Counted from the first letter of the stretch, positions 8,574 through 16,422 are shown. The stretch is 64,000 nucleotides of DNA from Micromonospora sp. C28SCA-DRY-2 (GCF_030519475.1 NZ_JAUMKD010000005.1:62001-126000); one strand, 5' to 3'. Made by a program: numbers and translations. The notes: generated by a model from the sequence alone, not told the origin.

Positions 8574-9586
8574 CGAGCACCGTGGACACCCCGGCCGACG
8601 CGGCCCGCCCGGCCGCGCCGTCCGGGCTGCTCACCGTGGCCCGCGCGCCCCGCTGGCTCCGGTACGCGCTGCTGGCCGCCGGGCTGCTGGTGGCGTTCTG
8701 GCTGCCCAACGGGCTCTACCCGGCGGTGGCGGTGGACATCCTCTGCTGGGCGCTGTTCGCGGTCGCCGTGGACCTGCTGCTCGGCTTCACCGGGCTGATG
8801 TCCTTCGGGCACGCCGCGTTCTGGGGCACCTCCGCGTACGTCACCGGCCTGGTGGCGATCCACGTCGGGCTGCCCTTCCCGGCCGCGGTGCTCGCCGGCG
8901 CCCTCACCGCGGCGCTGCTCGCGGTGCCGATCGGCTACCTGGCGGTGAAGCGGACCGGCATCTACTTCGCCATGGTCACGCTGGCCTTCGCGCAGATGGT
9001 CTACTACGTGGCCAACGAGTGGCGGTCGGTGACCCAGGGCGAGAACGGCCTGCAGGGCGTGCCCCGCGAGCTGTTCGGGCTGGACCTGAGCGACGACTAC
9101 TACTTCTACTACGCGATCCTGCCGATCGTGCTGCTCGGCCTGCTCGCCGCCTGGCGGATCGTGCACTCGCCGTTCGGCCGGGTGCTGGTCGGCATCCGCG
9201 ACAACCCGGCCCGGGCCCGCGCGCTCGGGTATCCGGTGCACCGCTACAAGCTGACCGCGTTCGTGCTCTCCGGCTTCATCGCCGGGCTCGGCGGCGGGCT
9301 GTTCGCGGTGGGGCACCGGTTCGTCTCGCTCGAGGTGCTGCACTGGACCACCTCCGGCAAGGCGGTCATCGTGGTGGTGCTCGGCGGGATCGGCACGCTC
9401 TGGGGCGGGGTGCTGGGCGCGGCCATCGTGGTGCGCCTGGAGGACTGGCTGTCGTTCTCCGGGTTCGAGACGATCGGCCTGGTCACCGGCGGCATCTTCG
9501 TCCTCGTCGTGCTGCTGTTCCGGCGCGGCATCTGGGGCAGCGTCGCCGCCCTGGCCCACCGCTGGTGGGCGTCGCGCCGGCGCTGA
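8570..9586 (+). CDS. livM: Branched-chain amino-acid-type ABC permease (LivM-like)
   Basis: A 338-residue membrane permease with about nine or ten hydrophobic helices. It carries the LivM features LLGFTGLMSFGHAAFWG near residue 75 and VVLGGIGTLWGGVLGA near residue 270. The first 20 or so residues are a cytoplasmic Ala/Pro-rich tail. It is the last gene of the importer operon; a strong hairpin follows 15 nt after the stop. Confidence 0.92.
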   Translation: MTSTVDTPADAARPAAPSGLLTVARAPRWLRYALLAAGLLVAFWLPNGLYPAVAVDILCWALFAVAVDLLLGFTGLMSFGHAAFWGTSAYVTGLVAIHVGLPFPAAVLAGALTAALLAVPIGYLAVKRTGIYFAMVTLAFAQMVYYVANEWRSVTQGENGLQGVPRELFGLDLSDDYYFYYAILPIVLLGLLAAWRIVHSPFGRVLVGIRDNPARARALGYPVHRYKLTAFVLSGFIAGLGGGLFAVGHRFVSLEVLHWTTSGKAVIVVVLGGIGTLWGGVLGAAIVVRLEDWLSFSGFETIGLVTGGIFVLVVLLFRRGIWGSVAALAHRWWASRRR

Positions 9587-9601
9587 CCGGCTCCGACAAC
9601 G

Positions 9602-9638
9602 CCGCTGGCCGGCACCCGGAACGGGTGCCGGCCAGCGG
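9602..9638. terminator. Bidirectional terminator between livM and the lysozyme-like gene
   Basis: Perfect 17-bp arms (9602-9618 and 9622-9638, beginning CCGCTGGCC) enclose a 3-nt GAA loop. It sits between the ends of two convergent genes, 15 nt after the livM stop and 21 nt after the minus-strand stop, so it can serve both. Confidence 0.85.
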
Positions 9639-9659
9639 TCGGTCCTTCATGTTCGGTTG

Positions 9660-10250
9660 TCAGCTGTTCCAGTGCTCGGCGACCAGGTCGGCGGCCTGCT
9701 GCTCCCACTGTGCGTAGTGGAACGGGTAGGCCGACACCTGCACCGTCTGCGCGGCCTCGGTCAGCGGCATGTCCTGCCAGCCGTCGACCTGCTTGAGGCC
9801 CTTGAGGAACGCCATGGTGGAGTACTCGGGGTCGGTGATCTGCTCGACCGTGCCCCAACCCGAGCTCGGGCGCTGCTGGAACAGGCCCTGCGAGTCGTGG
9901 TCGTTGCGCTCACCCAGGTGGCCCAGGTTCTCCAGCTTCGACTCCTGCAACGCGGTGGCGATGGCCACCACGGCGGCCCGCTCGTCCATGCCGGACTTCT
10001 TCGTCGCCGCGATGATCGCCTTCACGTTGTCGACCTGCTCGTCGTTCAGGTCGATCCGCGACTGCTCACCCTGCACACCGTGCGGGATCAGCTTGGCCAT
10101 GTCCGGCTTGCCCGCCTCGACCATCGCGACAGCGGCCGGACCGGTCGTGGCGGGGGTGGTGTCGGCGTGGTTCAGCGGGCCGGCGGCGAGGCCACCGGCG
10201 ACGGCGAGACCAGCGATACCGAGAACGCTCTTACGCATGATCGTGTTCAT
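9660..10250 (-). CDS. Secreted lysozyme-like (transglycosylase-fold) protein
   Basis: A 196-residue exported protein. The N-terminus MNTIMRKSVLGIAGLAVAGG is a signal peptide with a probable cleavage within the Ala-rich stretch near residues 22-28. The C-terminal domain carries ATALQESKLENLGHLGERN and DSQGLFQQRPSSGWGT, the motifs of the actinobacterial lysozyme-like domain related to Rpf and lytic transglycosylases; the Glu in LQESK is the likely catalytic acid. It probably acts on peptidoglycan outside the cell. ATG 10250 is chosen because GGAG lies about 8 nt upstream and the signal peptide starts there. It is transcribed alone, converging on livM. Its 540-nt upstream region holds three ECF-sigma-like promoters. 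Confidence 0.8.
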   Translation of the reverse strand: MNTIMRKSVLGIAGLAVAGGLAAGPLNHADTTPATTGPAAVAMVEAGKPDMAKLIPHGVQGEQSRIDLNDEQVDNVKAIIAATKKSGMDERAAVVAIATALQESKLENLGHLGERNDHDSQGLFQQRPSSGWGTVEQITDPEYSTMAFLKGLKQVDGWQDMPLTEAAQTVQVSAYPFHYAQWEQQAADLVAEHWNS

Positions 10251-10392
10251 CACGAAGCTCCATTCGGGGGTTGACGCCCGTACCGAGGGGGATCGGACCG
10301 GCGCAAGCACCATCAGGCGCTCAGGAGAATCGGGGGAAAGAACCGGCGCGTGCCGCTGGCGGGGGATGCCTCGGGGCGCCGGGACCATGTGT

Positions 10393-10418
10393 AACGACCG
10401 CCGGCCCGGCATCATTCC
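10393..10418 (-). promoter_or_regulatory. SigR-like promoter P1 (proximal) of the lysozyme-like gene
   Basis: On the minus strand: GGAAT (10418-10414), an 18-nt spacer, then GTT within CGTTACA (10395-10393). This matches the GGAAT-N18-GTT consensus of SigR/SigH-family ECF sigma factors. The 5' leader would be about 130 nt. The spacer is itself a GC-rich inverted repeat. Confidence 0.5.
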
Positions 10419-10479
10419 GGGGCCGGGGACCCGCATCCGGCGTGGCGCGCGGGCCCTTGCTGCGATCGTCGGGGGATGT

Positions 10480-10505
10480 AACGACCGGCGGGCCGCCGTC
10501 ATTCC
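10480..10505 (-). promoter_or_regulatory. SigR-like promoter P2 (middle) of the lysozyme-like gene
   Basis: Second copy: GGAAT (10505-10501), exactly 18 nt, then GTT in CGTTACA (10482-10480). It lies 87 nt upstream of P1. Conserved bases are confined mainly to the two boxes and their flanks, which argues for function rather than simple duplication. Confidence 0.5.
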
Positions 10506-10553
10506 GGGGCGGGTCACGCGTGGCGTGCCCGTGCTCGGCCGTACGCATGGTGT

Positions 10554-10579
10554 AACGCCCCGCGACCGGCCGCGATTCC
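10554..10579 (-). promoter_or_regulatory. SigR-like promoter P3 (distal) of the lysozyme-like gene
   Basis: Third copy: GGAAT (10579-10575), exactly 18 nt, then GTT in CGTTACA (10556-10554). It lies 74 nt upstream of P2. Its spacer differs most from the others while both boxes are unchanged. Confidence 0.48.
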
Positions 10580-10681
10580 GCGCGGGGGATGCAGCCGGTC
10601 ACACCGCCGAACCGGACGATCGCGCCCGAACCTCGCAGCCCTATCGGGACCGGCCGCCCGATGGTGACGGCGGACACATAA

Positions 10682-10702
10682 GATACGGAACGGTTCCGTA
10701 TC
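10682..10702. promoter_or_regulatory. Palindromic operator, probably for the TetR regulator
   Basis: Perfect inverted repeat of GATACGGAAC around one central G, 88 nt upstream of the MFS start. The AT-rich GATACGG/CCGTATC arms stand out in this GC-rich DNA. A -10-like TACGCT at 10717-10722 has its expected -35 position inside the palindrome, so a bound repressor would block it. The TetR gene directly downstream of the MFS gene is the natural candidate binder. Confidence 0.7.
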
Positions 10703-10789
10703 GTTAGCGGAGCGCCTACGCTGACCCCAGTTACGAGTCTGACCCGTATCGTAATTTCGGCACGGGCAACCGGGGGGAGAACGCCACCG

Positions 10790-12355
10790 ATGCCACCGCA
10801 CGAGAACACCGGACACCCGAGGAGGTGGGCGATCCTCGGGGTGCTGGTGATCAGCCTCCTCGTCGTCGTCCTGGACAACACCATCCTCAACGTCGCGCTC
10901 CGCACCCTCGCCGACCCGGTGCACGGCCTCGGCGCCAGCCAGGGCGAGCTGGAGTGGGCGATCAACTCCTACACGCTGGTCTTCGCCGGCCTGCTCTTCA
11001 CCTTCGGCGTGCTCGGCGACCGGGCCGGCCGCAAGCGTTTCCTGCTCATCGGGCTGGTGCTGTTCGGCCTGTCGTCGCTGCTGTCCGCGTACGCCCAGAG
11101 CCCGGCGCAGCTGATCGCCGCCCGCGCGCTGATGGGCGTCGGCGGCGCGGCGATCATGCCGGTGACGCTCTCGATCATCTCCAACGTCTTCGACCCGCGG
11201 GAGCGGGGACGGGCGATCGGTGTCTGGGCCGGCGCGGTCGGCCTGGCCGTGGCGATCGGCCCGGTGCTCGGCGGCGCGCTGCTGGAGCACTACTGGTGGG
11301 GCTCGGTCTTCCTGATCAACGTGCCGGTGGTGGCGCTCGGCGTGGTCCTGGTCGCGCTGCTGGTGCCCGAGTCCCGGGACCCGAAGCCCGGCCGGGTGGA
11401 CGTGCTCGGCGTGCTGCTCTCGGTGGTCGGCCTGGTCGCGCTCTCCTACGGGATCATCGACGGCGGCGAGCACGGGTTCGGCCGGCCGGTGGTCTGGGCC
11501 TCGATCGCCGGTGGCCTGGCGGTGCTGGCCTGGTTCGTCGCGCACGAGCGGCGCAGCGACCACCCGTCGCTGGACGTCCGGCTGTTCCGGGTGCCGCGCT
11601 TCGCCGCGCCGGTGGCCCTGGTCGGGCTGGTTTTCTTCGCCGCGATGGGCGTGATGTTCTTCAGCTCGTTCTACCTGCAACTGGTCCGCGGCTACAGCCC
11701 GCTGGAGACCGGCCTGCTCTTCCTGCCGTTCGCCGCCGCCCAGCTCTTCTTCGCCCCGCGCAGCGCGGCGATGGTGCACCGGTACGGCGGCAAGGCGGTC
11801 GCCGCCGTCGGCCTGACGCTCACCGCGGTGGCGCTCGGCGCGTTCGCGTTCATCGACGCCACCACCCCGATCTGGGTGGTGCTGGTCTTCTTCTTCCTCC
11901 AGGGCGTCGGGATGGCCAACATCATGCCGCCGGCCACCGAGTCGATCATGTCGGCGCTGCCCCGGGAGAAGGCCGGGGTCGGCTCGGCGGTCAGCAACAC
12001 CATCCGGCAGGTGGCCGGCGCGCTCGGCGTGGCGGTGCTCGGTTCGGTGCTCTCCGCGGTCTACCGCGGCGACGTCGAGCCGGCCCTGCGGGACCTGCCG
12101 GCCGGGGCGCAGCAGGCGGCCGGCGAGTCGATCTCCGGGGCGTACGCCGCGGCGGGCCAGCTCGGCCCGGCGGCGCCGCACCTGATCGCGGTGGCCAACG
12201 ACGCCTTCGTGACCGCGATGCACTGGGCAGCGGTGCTCGCCGCGGTGGCGGCCGCCGCCGGTCTGCTGGTGGTGGCCCGGTGGATGCCCGGCCGTTCGGC
12301 GGCCCCGGCCGCGCCGGCGCCCGCCGGGGAGCCCGAGTTGGCCGGGACCGCCTAG
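10790..12355 (+). CDS. MFS drug-efflux transporter, DHA2 (14-TM) family
   Basis: A 521-residue proton-coupled exporter of the EmrB/QacA type with about 14 hydrophobic helices. Motif D1-like LDNTILNVAL is at residues 28-37 and motif A-like GVLGDRAGRKR at 73-83. The region LMGVGGAAIMPVTLSII corresponds to the second helix-loop signature. The C-terminus is a short Ala/Pro tail. The substrate is unknown; relatives export hydrophobic drugs and dyes. ATG 10790 follows a GGGGGGAGA ribosome site. The next gene is a TetR regulator starting 12 nt later, and an upstream palindrome is a likely operator, giving a typical self-regulated efflux module. Confidence 0.9.
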   Translation: MPPHENTGHPRRWAILGVLVISLLVVVLDNTILNVALRTLADPVHGLGASQGELEWAINSYTLVFAGLLFTFGVLGDRAGRKRFLLIGLVLFGLSSLLSAYAQSPAQLIAARALMGVGGAAIMPVTLSIISNVFDPRERGRAIGVWAGAVGLAVAIGPVLGGALLEHYWWGSVFLINVPVVALGVVLVALLVPESRDPKPGRVDVLGVLLSVVGLVALSYGIIDGGEHGFGRPVVWASIAGGLAVLAWFVAHERRSDHPSLDVRLFRVPRFAAPVALVGLVFFAAMGVMFFSSFYLQLVRGYSPLETGLLFLPFAAAQLFFAPRSAAMVHRYGGKAVAAVGLTLTAVALGAFAFIDATTPIWVVLVFFFLQGVGMANIMPPATESIMSALPREKAGVGSAVSNTIRQVAGALGVAVLGSVLSAVYRGDVEPALRDLPAGAQQAAGESISGAYAAAGQLGPAAPHLIAVANDAFVTAMHWAAVLAAVAAAAGLLVVARWMPGRSAAPAAPAPAGEPELAGTA

Positions 12356-12358
12356 GGT
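12353..12358 (+). promoter_or_regulatory. Leaderless -10 box for the TetR gene
   Basis: TAGGGT overlaps the MFS stop codon (TAG 12353-12355) and lies 8 nt before ATG 12367, giving the tetR-type gene a possible leaderless promoter of its own in addition to read-through. Confidence 0.45.
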
Positions 12359-12366
12359 CGGCGACA

Positions 12367-12975
12367 ATGTCCGACATGACTTCCGCCGCCGATGCTCCGC
12401 GGTCGCCCGGGCGACCGCGGAGCGTCCGCGCGGACGAGGCGATCGTCGAGGCCACCCTGGACCTGCTCGCCGAGGGCAACTCGGTGGAGACGATCTCGAT
12501 CGAGGCGATCGCGGCCCGGGCCGGCGTCGGCAAGGCCACCATCTACCGCCGCTGGCCGGGCAAGGACGCCCTGCTGACCGACGCGCTGCGCCGGCTCAAG
12601 GGCAACCCGCCGGCGCCGGCCGGCCGGTCGATCCGCGACGACCTGGTGGTGCTGGTGAGCGCGGTCGGGCACCACATCGACCCGCGGGCGGCGCGGATCA
12701 TGCCCTGCCTGGTGCCGCGGGTGAACCGCAGCCCGGACGAGTACCAGCTCTACCAGAGCATCATCGAGCCGCGCCGGGCGCTGATGCGCGAGGTGCTGCG
12801 CCGGGGGATCCGCACCGGCGAGCTCCGCCCCGACCTCGACATCGAGGTCACCATGGCGATGCTGACCGGCCCGATGCTCATCCAGCGGGTGCTGCGCTGG
12901 CACCCCGACCTCGACGACGCCGGCCTGCCGGAGCGGGTCGTCGACGGCGTGCTGGAGGGCATCCGCGCTCGCTGA
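12367..12975 (+). CDS. TetR-family transcriptional regulator
   Basis: A 202-residue DNA-binding repressor. The N-terminal helix-turn-helix covers about residues 45-69 (IEAIAARAGVGKATIYRRW), preceded by a basic SPGRPRS arm. The C-terminal half is the ligand and dimerisation domain, of the TetR_C class seen next to DHA2 exporters. It lies 11 nt after the MFS stop on the same strand and probably represses that transporter through the palindrome at 10682-10702 until a transported compound binds. ATG 12367 was chosen from the leaderless -10 spacing; ATG 12376 is a close alternative. Confidence 0.9.
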   Translation: MSDMTSAADAPRSPGRPRSVRADEAIVEATLDLLAEGNSVETISIEAIAARAGVGKATIYRRWPGKDALLTDALRRLKGNPPAPAGRSIRDDLVVLVSAVGHHIDPRAARIMPCLVPRVNRSPDEYQLYQSIIEPRRALMREVLRRGIRTGELRPDLDIEVTMAMLTGPMLIQRVLRWHPDLDDAGLPERVVDGVLEGIRAR

Positions 12976-12982
12976 CGGCACC

Positions 12983-13079
12983 GCCCACCGGCGGCGTCAC
13001 CCCCCAGCCGACGGGGGTCCGCCGGCCGGTGGCCACCGCCCGCCGGCGGCGCCACCGTCAGCCGGCGGGGGTCCGCAGG
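12983..13079. repeat. Imperfect direct repeat spanning the 3' end of the PucR-type gene
   Basis: About 43 nt at 12983-13025 (starting GCCCACCGGCGGCG) recur at 13038-13079 (GCCCGCCGGCGGCG), ending in the shared block CGGGGGTCCGC. The right copy contains the last codons of the minus-strand regulator gene. The region can also fold into GC-rich hairpins (CCACCGG/CCGGTGG) and separates two convergent genes, so it may act as terminator. Confidence 0.55.
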
Positions 13080-14977
13080 CGGTGCAGGCGCAGCGCGAGC
13101 TGCACCTCCAGGGCCCGCTCGGGCTTCTGCCAGTCCGCGCCGAGCAGCTGCCCGACCCGCTCCAGCCGCTGGGTGACCGTGTTGACGTGCACGTGCAGCA
13201 GCTCGGCGGCCCGGGCCAGGCTGCCGCCCACCCCGAAGTACGCCTCCAGCGTCCTGACCAGCGCGGTGCCGCGCCGCGCGTCGTAGTCGACCACCGGGCC
13301 GACGGTGGCCTCCAGGAACCGGGTGACGTCCTGGTCGCCCTGGCCGCCGACCGCGCCGAGCAGCAGCCCGACGAAGCCCAGCTCGGCGGTGCTCGCGCCC
13401 TGCCCGGCCCGGCCCAGCGCGCCGAGCGCGGTGAGGCAGCGGTCCGCCTCCCGGAAGGTGGTGGCCAGCGAGGCCGGCCCGGTGGACGGGCCGCTCGCCC
13501 CGGCGGTCACCGGCCGGCCGGTCACCCGGGACAGGTCCCGGGCCACCGCCCGGGCGCTGCCGCCGGCGTCCGTGCCGGGCAGCATCAGCACCACCCGCCC
13601 GTCCCGCGCCGCGGCCAGCCCGCCCCGGGTCGATGCGTACGTGGTGGCCCAGGAGAGCACCCGCTGCCGGGCCGAGCCGGTCGCCGCGATCGCGTCGTCG
13701 CCGACCGCCACCAGCACGTGCGGCGCGTCCAGGTCCACCCCGAGCCGGCGGGCCCGGCTGCGCAGCGCGTCGGTGTCCCGCAGCGGCCGGGCGATCAGGT
13801 CGTCCAGCAGCTCGCCGCGGACCCGCCCCTCCGCCTCGGCGACCGTGCGCCGGAACAGCAGCAGCAGCGCGGTCACCAGCGCGGCCCGCTCCAGGATCCG
13901 CTGGTCGGCGTCGACCAGGTCGTCGTCCGGGCGGAGCACCAGCGCGCCCAGGTTCTCCGCGCCGGCCACCACCGCGGCGTACCAGAGCGAGCCGCGGCGC
14001 ACGCTGCGCCCCTCGGTGCGCGACGCGGCGATCGCCTCCACCATGTCCGCCCGGTCCGGCTCCTCGATCTCGCCGACCCGGGCCAGCAGCCGGCCCTCGG
14101 CGTCCAGCGCCAGCAGCGCCCCGCCGAGCACCTCGGTCACCGCCGCCGCCACGTCCTCCACCCCGCCGCCGCGCAGCACCAGCGCGGTCATCCGGTCGTG
14201 CGCGGCGGCGGCCCGCTCCACCGAGCTGCTGTGCGCCCGGATGGTGGTGTTGGCCGCCGACAGCTCCTCCAGCGCCGACCGGGTCTCGGCGAGCAGCCGC
14301 GCGGTGTCGATCGCCACCGCGGCGTGCGCGGCCAGCGAGACCAGCAGCGCGACCTCCTCCCGGGCGAACGGGCGGGCCGAGCGGTTCGCGGCGTAGAGCA
14401 CGCCGATCGAGGTCGAGCCGAGCCGCAGCGGCACCCCGAGGATGGCCACCAGGCCCTCCTCGCCCACCCCCGCGTCGATCTCCCCGGTGTGGTGGAAGCG
14501 GTCGTCCTCGGGATAGTTGGCGGTCACGTACGGGGCGCCGGACTGGGCCACCAGGCCGCCGAGCCCGGCGCCCATCGGCAGCCGCAGCCGCTGGAACCGG
14601 GCCGACACCGATCCGTCGGTCACCCGCATGTAGGTGTCGCCGCGCTCCTCGTCGTTGAGCGTCATGTAGGCGACGTCGGCGCCGAGCAGGTTGCGCGCCC
14701 GGTGCACGATGGCCCGCAGCACGTCGTCCAGGTCGCGCAGCCCGGCCAGGTCGCTGACCGTGTCGTACAGCCCGGACAGCTCGGTCTCCCGGCGCCGCCG
14801 CCGCTCCAGCAGCGCGCGGACCCGCAGCGCCACGGTCTTGGCCTGCTCCAGCTCGGCCAGCCGCTCGGCGGAGAGGCCGGCGGCGCGGGCGGCGACCAGC
14901 GGCCCCTCGAACTCCACCGCGGCCGCTTCCCGCGCGAGCAGCTCCAGGTACTCCACCGGCGACGACATGACCGACAT
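13058..14977 (-). CDS. GAF-domain PucR/CdaR-family transcriptional regulator
   Basis: A 639-residue cytoplasmic regulator. A short N-terminal helical region is followed by a GAF domain (about residues 70-230; LRDLDDVLRAIVHRARNLLG opens it), a central region of CdaR/GGDEF-like type, and a C-terminal PucR helix-turn-helix (ARAAELLHVHVNTVTQRLER) in the last 70 residues. Members sense metabolites and control catabolic genes. It lies 14 nt downstream of a 3-hydroxybutyrate-dehydrogenase-type gene on the same strand, so the two are probably co-transcribed and it may regulate ketone-body or polyhydroxybutyrate use. ATG 14977 and ATG 14968 are both possible starts. Confidence 0.85.
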   Translation of the reverse strand: MSVMSSPVEYLELLAREAAAVEFEGPLVAARAAGLSAERLAELEQAKTVALRVRALLERRRRRETELSGLYDTVSDLAGLRDLDDVLRAIVHRARNLLGADVAYMTLNDEERGDTYMRVTDGSVSARFQRLRLPMGAGLGGLVAQSGAPYVTANYPEDDRFHHTGEIDAGVGEEGLVAILGVPLRLGSTSIGVLYAANRSARPFAREEVALLVSLAAHAAVAIDTARLLAETRSALEELSAANTTIRAHSSSVERAAAAHDRMTALVLRGGGVEDVAAAVTEVLGGALLALDAEGRLLARVGEIEEPDRADMVEAIAASRTEGRSVRRGSLWYAAVVAGAENLGALVLRPDDDLVDADQRILERAALVTALLLLFRRTVAEAEGRVRGELLDDLIARPLRDTDALRSRARRLGVDLDAPHVLVAVGDDAIAATGSARQRVLSWATTYASTRGGLAAARDGRVVLMLPGTDAGGSARAVARDLSRVTGRPVTAGASGPSTGPASLATTFREADRCLTALGALGRAGQGASTAELGFVGLLLGAVGGQGDQDVTRFLEATVGPVVDYDARRGTALVRTLEAYFGVGGSLARAAELLHVHVNTVTQRLERVGQLLGADWQKPERALEVQLALRLHRLRTPAG

Positions 14978-14991
14978 TGTGCGGCTCGCCA

Positions 14992-15774
14992 CTAGCTCGC
15001 CGTCCAGCCCCCGTCGAGCGCGATCGACGCGCCGGTGATGAACGCGGCCGGCGGCGAGCAGAGGTACGCCATCAGCTCCGCCACCTCCTCGGGTTCGATC
15101 AGGCGCTTGATCGCGGCGCGGGCCAGCATGATCTTCTCGATCACCTCGGACTCGGGGATGCCGTGGCTGGCCGCCTGGTCGGCGATCTGGCTCTCCACCA
15201 GGGGGGTGCGCACGTACGCCGGGTTGACGCAGTTGGCGGTCACGCCGTGCGCCGCGCCCTCCAGCGCGACCACCTTCGACAGCCCTTCCAGCGCGTGCTT
15301 GGCCGACACGTACGCCGCCTTGTACGGCGAGGCGCGCAGCCCGTGCACCGAGGAGATGTTGACGATCCGGCCCCAGCCCTGCGCGTACATGTGCGGCAGC
15401 GCCCGGCGGATGAGCAGGAACGGCGCCTCCACCATCACCCGGTGCAGGTACGCGAACCGGTCGGTGGGGAACTCCGCCACCGGGGCGACGTGCTGCAACC
15501 CGGCGTTGTTCACCACGATGTCCACGTCCGCGTCGAGCCGGTCCACCGCCTCGGCGTCGGCCAGGTCGATGCCCTCGGCCCGGCCGCCGACCTCGGCCGC
15601 CACCGCCTTGGCCGCCTCGACGTTGCGATCCACCACCAGCACCGCCGCGCCGGCCGCCGCCAGGCGCAGGGCGCAGGCCCGTCCGATGCCACTGCCGCCC
15701 CCGGTCACCAGCGCGGTGCGACCGGCGAGGTCGACGTTCACGACGTGGGGGACCGCCACGGGTTCTGCCGTCAT
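14992..15774 (-). CDS. 3-hydroxybutyrate dehydrogenase-type short-chain dehydrogenase
   Basis: A 260-residue classical SDR. The cofactor motif TGGGSGIG is at residues 24-31, NNAG at 89-92, catalytic Ser near 141-142, Tyr155 and Lys159 (YVSAKH). The stretches NNAGLQHVAPVAEFP and SPYKAAYVSAKHALEGLSK closely resemble bacterial D-3-hydroxybutyrate dehydrogenases, which oxidise 3-hydroxybutyrate to acetoacetate with NAD. That identity is inferred from motif resemblance; another 3-hydroxyacid could be the substrate. ATG 15774 fits a leaderless promoter with TAACTT ending 8 nt upstream. The downstream gene is a GAF/PucR regulator. Confidence 0.8.
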   Translation of the reverse strand: MTAEPVAVPHVVNVDLAGRTALVTGGGSGIGRACALRLAAAGAAVLVVDRNVEAAKAVAAEVGGRAEGIDLADAEAVDRLDADVDIVVNNAGLQHVAPVAEFPTDRFAYLHRVMVEAPFLLIRRALPHMYAQGWGRIVNISSVHGLRASPYKAAYVSAKHALEGLSKVVALEGAAHGVTANCVNPAYVRTPLVESQIADQAASHGIPESEVIEKIMLARAAIKRLIEPEEVAELMAYLCSPPAAFITGASIALDGGWTAS

Positions 15775-15782
15775 GGCGCAAG

Positions 15783-15788
15783 AAGTTA
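15783..15788 (-). promoter_or_regulatory. Leaderless -10 box of the SDR-regulator operon
   Basis: On the minus strand TAACTT ends 8 nt before ATG 15774, the usual spacing for leaderless transcripts in actinobacteria. No clear -35 box is visible. Confidence 0.45.
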
Positions 15789-15988
15789 CGAGCTGTGTGG
15801 CCGGGCGCACATGGGGTGGCGACACATACTCGACGGCCAAGTTGTGTGGGCCGCCGCGCCTCCTCGCTTCCGCGTCCCTGAGCTGCGGAGGCGGGCGGAA
15901 TGTCGGGGGGCCGTGGCAGATTCAGCGGCGGTGGGGTCGCGCCGCACCGGGGCGACCGACCGTGAGGGCCGTCGGGGCGGAGGTGGGG

Positions 15989-16267
15989 ATGACGGTGACG
16001 CCGACCTTCGAGGCGACCCTGGTCCGGTGGTCCGGCCCGGGTGGTTGGGTGTTCGCGCCCGTGCCCGAGGCCCACGCGCCGGACGCGGCCGGGCCGTTCG
16101 GCCGGGTGCCGGTGACCGCCACCGTGGACGGCCGCACCTGGTCGACCAGCGTCTGGCGGGACCGGAGGGCCGGCTGGCTCCTGGCGGTGCCGGCCCGGAT
16201 CCGCGCGGGCAAGGACGACGGCGACCCGGTGACCGTCGCCATCGAGGTGGACCGGGCCCGGATGTGA
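15989..16267 (+). CDS. DUF1905-domain protein
   Basis: A 92-residue small protein with the DUF1905 pattern: FEATLVRWSGPGGWVFAPVP, then PVTATVDGRTWSTSVWRD and a C-terminal VPARIRAGKDDGDPVTVAIE. The domain is a small beta-barrel often fused to a YdeI/OmpD-associated region; here it stands alone. Function is unknown. ATG 15989 has an excellent GGAGGTGGGG ribosome site. The upstream 15775-15988 stretch between this gene and the minus-strand SDR holds no gene I can support. A hairpin follows the stop. Confidence 0.8.
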   Translation: MTVTPTFEATLVRWSGPGGWVFAPVPEAHAPDAAGPFGRVPVTATVDGRTWSTSVWRDRRAGWLLAVPARIRAGKDDGDPVTVAIEVDRARM

Positions 16268-16300
16268 CCGCCGGCGACCGTGGAACCGGACGCCCGGCCC

Positions 16301-16331
16301 GCCCGTCGCCGCCGGATTTCCGGTGGCGGGC
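16301..16331 (+). terminator. Hairpin after the DUF1905 gene
   Basis: CGCCGCCGGA and TCCGGTGGCG pair with a single G-U, extended by an outer GCCC/GGGC, 33 nt after the stop and about 90 nt before ruvC. No T-tract. Confidence 0.5.
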
Positions 16332-16422
16332 CGCGTCCCGGCGTGTCCCGCGGGGCACCGGTTCCCGGGCCCCAGTAGGGTGTCGAACACACGTACTGCT
16401 GACGGCTGGGGGAGGAGGCGGC

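Larger units (their letters stand above)
10251..10789. other. 539-nt intergenic region between the lysozyme-like gene and the MFS gene
   Basis: No coding region is supported here. The left part holds three copies of a 29-nt element (10390-10418, 10477-10505, 10551-10579), read on the minus strand as ECF-type promoters. The right part holds the palindromic operator (10682-10702) and a second partial palindrome, TTACGA and TCGTAA, at 10731-10754. The stretch 10590-10670 between them shows nothing I can name. Confidence 0.7.

Noticed and set aside
10251..10420. Possible c-di-AMP riboswitch before the lysozyme-like gene
   Set aside because: Such riboswitches often precede actinobacterial wall hydrolases, but I could not find the conserved core in the leader on the minus strand.
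10825..12366. Long plus-strand open frame leading into the TetR gene
   Set aside because: It overlaps the MFS gene in another frame with low-complexity translation; the TetR protein starts at 12367.
13058..16390. One 1110-codon minus-strand frame covering the regulator and beyond
   Set aside because: Only the part from 14977 down to 13058 is the real regulator; the rest runs in a different frame through the SDR gene and intergenic DNA.
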